NCBI GenBank assembly: GCA_964464435.1
Contig: CAYXGE010000077.1
Span: 1 to 8,718, forward strand
Source: CAYXGE01 sp964464435
GTDB lineage: Bacteria > Pseudomonadota > Gammaproteobacteria > Burkholderiales > Methylophilaceae
DNA: 8,718 bases
Direction of reading: 5' to 3'
The notes beneath the pieces were generated by a model, which did not search any database, was not told the origin of the DNA, and worked only from the letters and a program-made list of their open reading frames with translations. Numbering within the stretch: the stretch's first letter is position 1; each line of letters begins with the position of its first letter. The translations under genes and the position numbers were made by a program. Shown here one piece after another: positions 1-5,633 of this stretch.

Positions 1-1
1 G

Positions 2-64
2 CCACGCGCGCCAAGAAAACCTAAGGCCGTGGCTGAAAATACGCCAGTAACAAAAACAGAATAA
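2..64 (+). CDS. C-terminal tail of a converging gene, unidentified
   Basis: A plus-strand frame is open from the left edge and stops at TAA 62-64, giving about 20 residues that end PVTKTE. The fragment is rich in Lys, Arg, Pro and Ala and looks like a flexible basic tail. The other two plus frames stop at 24 and 50, further from the hairpin that begins at 80, so this frame is the best candidate for a gene ending here. It would converge with dsbC and share its terminator. The fragment is too short to name a family, and it may not be coding at all. Confidence 0.35.
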   Translation, partial: PRAPRKPKAVAENTPVTKTE

Positions 65-73
65 ATCTTTCAC

Positions 74-106
74 AAAATAAAAAAGCGACGTTTAACATCG
101 CTTTTT
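74..106 (-). terminator. Rho-independent terminator after dsbC, possibly bidirectional
   Basis: The arms 80-90 and 96-106 are 11 bases each around a 5-base loop (91-95), with A/T runs on both outer sides. Read on the minus strand the RNA stem is fully paired, including one G-U wobble, and runs into a T-rich tract (84-74). Read on the plus strand the same position becomes a C-A mismatch, followed by a T-rich tract at 102-112. The hairpin should therefore work best for dsbC, which stops at 123, and somewhat less well for the converging frame ending at 64. Confidence 0.85.
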
Positions 107-122
107 GTTTTACTAAACAACT

Positions 123-839
123 CTATTTTTTACCTTGCGCTCTTGCAATTGCTTTCTCAATTTCTTTTGCAGGATAAGCACCGTTAATTCTTCTGCCATC
201 TGCAAAAATCATCGTTGGCGTACTTGAGACACCAAATTTAGCTGCCATATCGGCAACCATTGCTAAAGGCACATCGCATTTTCCATCATTTTGTACTAAC
301 TCGTTTTTAAGTACCCAATCCATCCAAGCTTTTCCTCTATCTGAAGAGCACCAAATGGCTTTTGATTTTGTTGCTGCGTCTGGGTGAAGCTTTTCTAACG
401 GCATTAAAAATGTGTATACGGTAATGTCATTAATTTTGGTGAGTTCATTTTGCTCTAGGCGTTTGCAAAATGGGCAGTCAGGGTCAGAAAACACTACTAC
501 TTTTTTACTGCCGTTACCGCGCACCACTTTCACCGCTTTGTCTAAAGGTAATTTTGAAAAATCAACGCGTGTTAAATCTTCAAGCCGTTCTTCGGTAACA
601 TTACGCTTTGTTTTAGGGTCAATTAAGCGCCCTTCTGCAATCAAAAAGCTAAATTTATCATCGGTATATACAATTTGTCCGTCCAAGTAAACTTCATACA
701 AACCTGCGTAGTTAGTTTTGGTAATACTTTTTATACTCACACCAGGATACGCAGCCTCCATAGACTTTCGAATACCTGCCTCGTCAGCATGCGCTGTACC
801 TACTATTGCTAACATGCAGGCTAATATGATTTTTTTCAT
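123..839 (-). CDS. dsbC: Periplasmic thiol:disulfide interchange protein DsbC
   Basis: This protein (238 aa) isomerises wrong disulfides in periplasmic proteins, and is normally kept reduced by the membrane protein DsbD. A signal peptide is clear: Lys-Lys at residues 2-3, a hydrophobic core, and an AHA|DE cleavage site near residue 18. After it comes the small N-terminal dimerisation region (about 19-80), a linker, and a thioredoxin fold. The active site is C122-P-F-C125, preceded by VVVFSDPD, and the cis-proline loop is STPT (T207, P208). C164 and C188 match the second, structural disulfide of E. coli DsbC in spacing. Length is typical. The start has an AAGAG-like ribosome site 8 bases upstream. 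Only 17-18 bases separate it from the preceding hydroxylase gene, so it is probably the last gene of the operon. The CPFC centre differs from the CGYC of E. coli. DsbG is less likely given the residue pattern and length. Confidence 0.93.
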   Translation of the reverse strand: MKKIILACMLAIVGTAHADEAGIRKSMEAAYPGVSIKSITKTNYAGLYEVYLDGQIVYTDDKFSFLIAEGRLIDPKTKRNVTEERLEDLTRVDFSKLPLDKAVKVVRGNGSKKVVVFSDPDCPFCKRLEQNELTKINDITVYTFLMPLEKLHPDAATKSKAIWCSSDRGKAWMDWVLKNELVQNDGKCDVPLAMVADMAAKFGVSSTPTMIFADGRRINGAYPAKEIEKAIARAQGKK

Positions 840-857
840 CGTTTTACTCTTTTCAGT

Positions 858-2039
858 TTATAAAATGGCTTGTTGTATGAGTACTTTTTTAATCGCTGAT
901 TGCTGATTGACCCAGGTCATACCCTTATTTCTTAATGCTTTTATCCAAGATTGTTGTGTATTCAAGAACAAATGATGCAAGCCATTGGTGACGGTTTTCA
1001 TCGCTTGAATATCTGTTTGTCTAGCACGTTCATAACGTCTAAGCAGGGTTTTGTCTCCTAAGCCCTCTACACTGGATTTTGTTTTTACTAACTGTGCAAA
1101 ACATGCCGCATCTCTAAACCCTAAATTAACGCCTTGACCTGCTAATGGGTGGACAAGATGCGCAGCATCCCCCATTAATATAGCGGCGTTACTCGTCATC
1201 GCTTGCGCTATTTGTAAGTTTAGCGGAAACGCCATAGGCTTAGTAATGCATTGCATTTTACCTAATACCGCATACCCTGCGTCTGTGACTTGACGCACAA
1301 AACTGTCATGGTCTATTGCCAGCAACTCAGCCGCATGTTGTTGGCTTGTTGACCATACCATTGACATTCGATGTTCCGGCAGAGGCAAATAAGCCAAAAT
1401 ACTCTCTGGGTAAAACCATTGATGTGCAATCTGTTGGTGAGATTTTTCTGTTGTAAAGTTTGCTACTACACCCATTTGCTGGTATTCATTTAAGTGCACT
1501 GGTATGCCTAATTGCGCGCGTAGCCATGAACGCCCACCATCTGCACCAATCAATAACTGTGTTTGCCACACTGAGCCATCGTTAAATTTAACCATAGCAT
1601 TGTTATGTGATGTTTGTATGGCATCAACCTTTACATTGCTAAGCACTTGCACCCCTGATGCTTGCATTGCTTGCCAAAGTGCTTGATGCAAATGGCGGCT
1701 TTCAACTATATAGCTCAGCCCGAGTTGATGAGTTTCATAAGCATCAAAACATAGATGGCCACCGTCATCTCCATGAATATCCATTTTTTCAACAGTACAA
1801 ATGCGAGAGGAATCCAATGTTTGCCATACCCCAAGCGCTGTTAGCCATGCCATATTTCCTGGGCTAATGGCATAAATGCGTGCATCCCAATCTTGAGGCG
1901 AATATTGCGAAAATTGCGGAATATGTTGCTCCATGAGGGCAACTTCATACCCTAGCTGTTTTAGCGACAGTGCACTGGCACAGCCCACCAATCCGCCACC
2001 CACAATCATGACATCAGTTGTTAAGGTTTGTTGTTGCAT
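858..2039 (-). CDS. FAD-dependent ubiquinone-ring hydroxylase, UbiI/UbiF-like
   Basis: A 393-aa flavoprotein monooxygenase of the UbiH/UbiF/UbiI/COQ6 family, which uses FAD, NAD(P)H and O2 to hydroxylate the ring of a polyprenyl-phenol intermediate in ubiquinone synthesis. Three family motifs are visible: the dinucleotide-binding GGGLVG (14-19), the GADGGRS segment (165-171), and the second FAD motif GDAAHLVHPLAGQGVNLGFRD (from 290). The C-terminal LRRYERARQ region (about 333-341) and the GDAAH form resemble E. coli UbiI/UbiF more than UbiH, which carries GNAAQ. Which ring carbon it hydroxylates (C5 or C6) cannot be read from sequence, so no symbol is given. It follows ubiH by 36 bases with a weak GAG ribosome site and precedes dsbC closely. 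It probably acts with the membrane-associated Ubi complex. Confidence 0.88.
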   Translation of the reverse strand: MQQQTLTTDVMIVGGGLVGCASALSLKQLGYEVALMEQHIPQFSQYSPQDWDARIYAISPGNMAWLTALGVWQTLDSSRICTVEKMDIHGDDGGHLCFDAYETHQLGLSYIVESRHLHQALWQAMQASGVQVLSNVKVDAIQTSHNNAMVKFNDGSVWQTQLLIGADGGRSWLRAQLGIPVHLNEYQQMGVVANFTTEKSHQQIAHQWFYPESILAYLPLPEHRMSMVWSTSQQHAAELLAIDHDSFVRQVTDAGYAVLGKMQCITKPMAFPLNLQIAQAMTSNAAILMGDAAHLVHPLAGQGVNLGFRDAACFAQLVKTKSSVEGLGDKTLLRRYERARQTDIQAMKTVTNGLHHLFLNTQQSWIKALRNKGMTWVNQQSAIKKVLIQQAIL

Positions 2040-2075
2040 GCCACACTCAATAAATCGTTTAAATTAAACATGTTG

Positions 2076-3236
2076 TTAAGCCCCATAACTCATTTTGCTT
2101 ACTACATGTTTTTTTAGTGGCGCTATCATATCAAACACCCCCAAGCCAATACTGCGTAGTTCTGATACTGCAATTAAATCGTTTGAAAAGGTATTGACTA
2201 GAAAATCTGTAAATTTCAGTCCTCGCTGTGTATCTTGTTTTCTACCTTGTTGATACTGTTGCATCATGGCAACCTCACCTCTCAAAGCTGGCTCTGTTTC
2301 TGCTATTAAATTAGCTAGTTCAAAGGCATCGCGCAGACCTACATTAAAGCCCTGCCCTGCCACAGGATGCATGGTTTGCGCGGCATTGCCTATGACAACC
2401 AGATGAGGTGCTGTAACAGGCTCAAGATAAGCTAACTTGAGAGGAAAGCGCATGCGTTTTCCTACACTTAAAAAACGCCCCACGCGATCACCAAAATAAT
2501 CATGCAATTGCTTTAAAAATACTTCATCTCTAAGCGCCAATAGGCTTTCAATACGCGCTGTTTGCCCTGTCCAAACCAGAGAAAAGTCACGTTCGCCATT
2601 GGGTAGCAATGCCATCGGCCCCATCGGAGTAAAGCGCTCGTAAGCAATATTGTTGTGTGGTAACTCAGATTGCACTTTGCCAACTAGCGCATCATGCCCA
2701 TATTCCTTTACCTTTCGTTGTAAGCCTGGAATATCTTTTAAACTGCGCCCACCATCGGCCAATACTGCAAGCTTGGCACTAAGCTCAAACTGATTTGCTG
2801 TGTTTTGATAATGGATAAAAGCCGCCTCTGTGCTGGGCTTAATACTGGTAACTTCCGTTTGATGTGTCACATTAATTTGTGACGACTTTGCGATTGCCTC
2901 ATCTAGCGCCTCACTTAGCACGCCATAAGCAACCACATAGCCAAGCGCAGGTAAATCGTAGTGCTCTGCTTTAAGAATAGAGCGCCCAAAACTGCCTTTT
3001 TGTGAAATATGAATACTATTAATAGCCGTGACTTTATGGGCAATATCAGACCATACTCCTAAGCGTTGCAAAATCAATTTTGACCCATATGAAAGCGCTA
3101 AAGCCCTTCCATCCGGGTAAGCCGCCCCTTTCTCACGCGCTTCTAGCATCGTTGCAGCAATACCCTTTTGCGCCAAAGTAAGCGCTAACGTAGCCCCTAC
3201 TGGACCACCACCTACAATGACAATATCTTCACTCAT
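2076..3236 (-). CDS. ubiH: 2-octaprenyl-6-methoxyphenol hydroxylase UbiH
   Basis: A 386-aa FAD-dependent monooxygenase, assigned to the UbiH branch, which hydroxylates the ring (C4 in E. coli) during ubiquinone synthesis. The Rossmann motif GGGPVGA is at 9-15, an early DGRALALS segment at 42-49, ADGGRS at 160-165, and the second FAD motif reads GNAAQTMHPVAGQGFNVG from 283. GNAAQT in place of GDAAH is the form seen in E. coli UbiH, and the segments around LGVW and ERFTPMGP also follow that protein. Its ATG overlaps the TGA of pepP as ATGA, and no good Shine-Dalgarno lies just upstream, so translation is probably coupled to pepP. The next gene is a paralogue of the same family. The protein has no signal peptide and should be cytoplasmic or loosely membrane-associated. 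Confidence 0.92.
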   Translation of the reverse strand: MSEDIVIVGGGPVGATLALTLAQKGIAATMLEAREKGAAYPDGRALALSYGSKLILQRLGVWSDIAHKVTAINSIHISQKGSFGRSILKAEHYDLPALGYVVAYGVLSEALDEAIAKSSQINVTHQTEVTSIKPSTEAAFIHYQNTANQFELSAKLAVLADGGRSLKDIPGLQRKVKEYGHDALVGKVQSELPHNNIAYERFTPMGPMALLPNGERDFSLVWTGQTARIESLLALRDEVFLKQLHDYFGDRVGRFLSVGKRMRFPLKLAYLEPVTAPHLVVIGNAAQTMHPVAGQGFNVGLRDAFELANLIAETEPALRGEVAMMQQYQQGRKQDTQRGLKFTDFLVNTFSNDLIAVSELRSIGLGVFDMIAPLKKHVVSKMSYGA

Positions 3237-4537
3237 TGCTGCATGACACTTTCTATCTCGGCCACCGTTTTTGGTGCGGCATGGGTAATAATTTCACACC
3301 CTGTCGCAGTTACAATAGCATCGTCTTCAATGCGTATGCCAATATTCCAAAAATGTTCAGGCACGTTTTCCGCTGGGCGCACATAGCAGCCCGGTTCAAC
3401 GGTAAGTGCCATACCAGCCTGAAGTTGACGCCAATCGCCTGTTTTGGTTTTGTATTCGCCTGCATCATGTACATCTAAACCCAACCAATGCCCTGTTCTA
3501 TGCATGTAAAATTGACGATAACTACCGTTTTCTAATACTTCTTCATGACTACCTTTGCACAACCCATAATGTATAAAGCCGTCAATTAACACATCTAAAG
3601 CAGCTTCGTGTGGGGCGTTCCAATGATTGCTTGGGCTTACTTTTTCAATGGCAGCAGCTTGCGCCGCTAAAACTAATTCGTATAAGTCTTTTTGTGGTGC
3701 GGTAAATTTGCCATTGATGGGAAACGTGCGGGTAATGTCCGAGGCATAGCCATCTAACTCACACCCTGCATCAATCAACAATAAATCACCCGCTTTAAGC
3801 ACAGCATTATTAAAGTTGTAATGTAATGTACAGGCGTTTGCGCCACCAGCCACAATACTGGTATAAGCTGGGGCTTGTGCACCTTTGCGATAAAATTCAT
3901 GCAAAAACTCGGCTTCAATTTCAAACTCCATCTTATCTGCTCGCGTCTTTTGCATCGCTCTAATATGAGCTGCAGCAGCAATACTGGCAGAGTTTCGCAT
4001 GGTTTCAATTTCATATGCAGATTTAAACAAACGCATCTCATCAATTAGTTTGCGACAATCTGCAACTTCATCAGGTGCGCTGATTCCCATGCGCCCTTGT
4101 TCACGCAATTTGTTTATCCAGCCTGTTACTCGGGTATCCCAATGCGCGTCTGCGCCTAAACTGTAAAAAAGCTTGGGTTGATTACCTAACAATTTTGGCG
4201 CAAGCTCATCTAATTTAGTTATGGAATAAGCTTCATCAACAGCAAACTCTGTCACAGCGGCTTCTGGGCCATAACGAAAACCATCCCAAATTTCACGTTC
4301 TAGGTCTTTATCACGGCAAAATAAAATGCTTTTAGGCGTTGCACCCGCGATTAAAAATAACACTGACTCAGGTTCTTTAAAGCCAGTTAAATAGTAAAAG
4401 TAGCTATCAAAACGGTAAGGATAATGACTATCACGATTGCGCACCAACTCTGGCGCGGTTGGGATAATAGCAATGCCCTCGCCCATGGTATTTAACAAGC
4501 ATTGCCTACGTTGTTGAAACTCAGAAACATTCAACAT
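3233..4537 (-). CDS. pepP: Xaa-Pro aminopeptidase P
   Basis: This cytoplasmic metallopeptidase removes the N-terminal residue of peptides with proline in second position. It has the two-part pita-bread layout: an N-terminal domain (about 1-170) and a catalytic creatinase-type domain (about 175-434). Counting from the chosen start, all five residues matching the dimanganese ligands of E. coli PepP are present: D256 (LLIDAGC), D267 (SDITRTFP), H350 (HWLGLDVHD), E381 (VEPG) and E404 (GIRIEDD); H346 and H357 match its other active-site histidines. Length (434 aa) is normal. A TTG codon directly precedes the ATG at 4537. I chose ATG because a GAAAG ribosome site lies 7 bases before it but only 4 before the TTG. 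The stop overlaps the ubiH start by 4 bases, and a 97-base gap separates it from glucokinase upstream. Confidence 0.94.
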   Translation of the reverse strand: MLNVSEFQQRRQCLLNTMGEGIAIIPTAPELVRNRDSHYPYRFDSYFYYLTGFKEPESVLFLIAGATPKSILFCRDKDLEREIWDGFRYGPEAAVTEFAVDEAYSITKLDELAPKLLGNQPKLFYSLGADAHWDTRVTGWINKLREQGRMGISAPDEVADCRKLIDEMRLFKSAYEIETMRNSASIAAAAHIRAMQKTRADKMEFEIEAEFLHEFYRKGAQAPAYTSIVAGGANACTLHYNFNNAVLKAGDLLLIDAGCELDGYASDITRTFPINGKFTAPQKDLYELVLAAQAAAIEKVSPSNHWNAPHEAALDVLIDGFIHYGLCKGSHEEVLENGSYRQFYMHRTGHWLGLDVHDAGEYKTKTGDWRQLQAGMALTVEPGCYVRPAENVPEHFWNIGIRIEDDAIVTATGCEIITHAAPKTVAEIESVMQQ

Positions 4538-4579
4538 CAAAAGTCTTTCAGAAGTTTTTGTAATCTACGATAGACTATG

Positions 4580-4609
4580 ATTTTACACGGAATGTTTCAT
4601 AGATGAGAA
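4580..4609 (-). promoter_or_regulatory. Possible sigma-70 promoter for pepP-ubiH-dsbC
   Basis: In the gap between glucokinase and pepP the minus strand reads TTCTCA (4609-4604), an 18-base spacer, then TAAAAT (4585-4580), about 40 bases before the pepP ATG. The -10 matches consensus at 5 of 6 bases and the -35 at 4 of 6. I see no terminator hairpin after glucokinase, so read-through from upstream is also likely. The region is AT-rich and such matches arise by chance, so this is only a candidate. Confidence 0.4.
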
Positions 4610-4634
4610 AGTATAAGGCTTGAATTTATTGCAT

Positions 4635-5621
4635 TTAGAGTCTGCTTGCCGCCACCGCACAACCAAGCAAACCAACGCTCTGGTTCATCACCACTTTTAC
4701 AGGCATGGCTTTGAGCAAGGGTTGCATCTTGTCGTATTTGTCTAAAAACCCTTGCATAAAGCCACCTTCCTGAATTTTACTGATGATTTTGGGCGCCACA
4801 CCGCCAGCCACATAAACCCCACCACTGGCGAGCGCAGTTAAAGCAAAGTTACCTGTTTGTGACCCATAGATAGTAACAAACATCTCTAGCGCTTTAGCTG
4901 CTGTTGCATCTTTGCCCGTTAAGCCAAACTGACTGATAGCCGCCCCTTTGTCACCTTCATTTAATGCAGCTTTTAAGGCTTCAGTCACAGGTTCTGTTTG
5001 TGCTAGAAAATTAAAAATATTCACTAAACCACGGCCAGAGGCCACACGCTCCCATGTTGGCCAAGTAAATTGTGTTTTAAGATAGTTAAACAATTCTATT
5101 TGTAAGGCATTAGTAGGGGCAAAACTGGCATGCCCCCCCTCAGATGCCACCACTTCATAATGATCATCTTGCCAAACCAAAAGACCTTGTCCCAAGCCTG
5201 TGCCAGCACCAATCACAATGCGCGTGCCTGTTGGGTTAGGCTGCCCCTGCTGCAAAGTCACTAAGTCGCTTTCATCTAGCGCTTCAATACCATAGCCCAC
5301 GGCCTGAAAATCATTGATTAAGCGCACATGAGGAATACCTAGCAATTTTTCTAGTTGGTCTGCATCAAGTTTCCATGGCAAATTGGTGGTCACTGCCGTA
5401 CGCCCACTGACTGGACCTGCTACGCCAAAGCATGCGCCAGTAATATTTGCTTTTGAAATGGCGGGTGCTGAAGCTAAAAACTGTTGAACAACTGGCAGAA
5501 AGTCTGAAAAATCGGCACTGGCATAGCGCTGTTCAAACAGTAATTCAAACTTACCATTATTCGGTTGTGCTAGTTGCAAAAGGGTTTTTGTTCCACCAAT
5601 ATCACCTGCTAAAACTGCCAT
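4635..5621 (-). CDS. glk: Glucokinase (Glk family)
   Basis: This cytoplasmic kinase (328 aa) phosphorylates glucose with ATP to glucose 6-phosphate. It follows the E. coli Glk pattern, not the ROK pattern: phosphate-binding GDIGGTKT (6-13), a TNLPWKLD segment (79-86), the catalytic aspartate D104 in LINDFQAVGYG, GAGTGLG (138-144), EGGHASFAP (161-169), the ERVASGRGLVN segment (from 191) and the late ASGGVYVAGGVAPK motif (from 265). No zinc-binding CXCGXXGC cluster typical of ROK proteins is present. Length is close to the family norm. A consensus AGGAGG lies 6 bases before the ATG and overlaps the stop codon of the glucosidase gene, 10 bases upstream, so the two are almost certainly co-transcribed. 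This context suggests it captures glucose freed by the neighbouring enzyme; a general role in sugar metabolism is equally possible. Confidence 0.93.
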   Translation of the reverse strand: MAVLAGDIGGTKTLLQLAQPNNGKFELLFEQRYASADFSDFLPVVQQFLASAPAISKANITGACFGVAGPVSGRTAVTTNLPWKLDADQLEKLLGIPHVRLINDFQAVGYGIEALDESDLVTLQQGQPNPTGTRIVIGAGTGLGQGLLVWQDDHYEVVASEGGHASFAPTNALQIELFNYLKTQFTWPTWERVASGRGLVNIFNFLAQTEPVTEALKAALNEGDKGAAISQFGLTGKDATAAKALEMFVTIYGSQTGNFALTALASGGVYVAGGVAPKIISKIQEGGFMQGFLDKYDKMQPLLKAMPVKVVMNQSVGLLGCAVAASRL

Positions 5622-5627
5622 GAGATT

Positions 5628-5633
5628 CCTCCT
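5628..5633 (-). promoter_or_regulatory. Strong glk ribosome binding site overlapping the upstream stop codon
   Basis: The minus strand reads AGGAGG (5633-5628), 6 bases before the glk ATG. Its first two bases are also the last two of the glucosidase TAG (5634-5632). It is the best Shine-Dalgarno match in the window and fixes the glk start. Ribosomes ending on the glucosidase message would finish on top of it, which allows efficient re-initiation. Confidence 0.85.

Noticed and set aside
2057..2074. Small dyads GTTTAAATTAAAC and AACATGTT between ubiH and the second hydroxylase
   Set aside because: The arms are only 4-5 bases in very AT-rich DNA within a 36-base operon gap, with no T-tract, so this is expected by chance.
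3775..4044. Minus-strand 89-codon frame inside pepP
   Set aside because: It is a frame-shifted reading of the pepP catalytic domain, whose metal ligands are all in the main frame with no sign of frameshift.
4538..4540. TTG as the pepP start codon
   Set aside because: The ATG immediately after it has a better ribosome-site spacing (7 versus 4 bases) and is the stronger initiator; the difference is one residue.
4573..4581. Odd palindrome ATAG-A-CTAT near the pepP candidate promoter
   Set aside because: Four-base arms are too short to argue for an operator.
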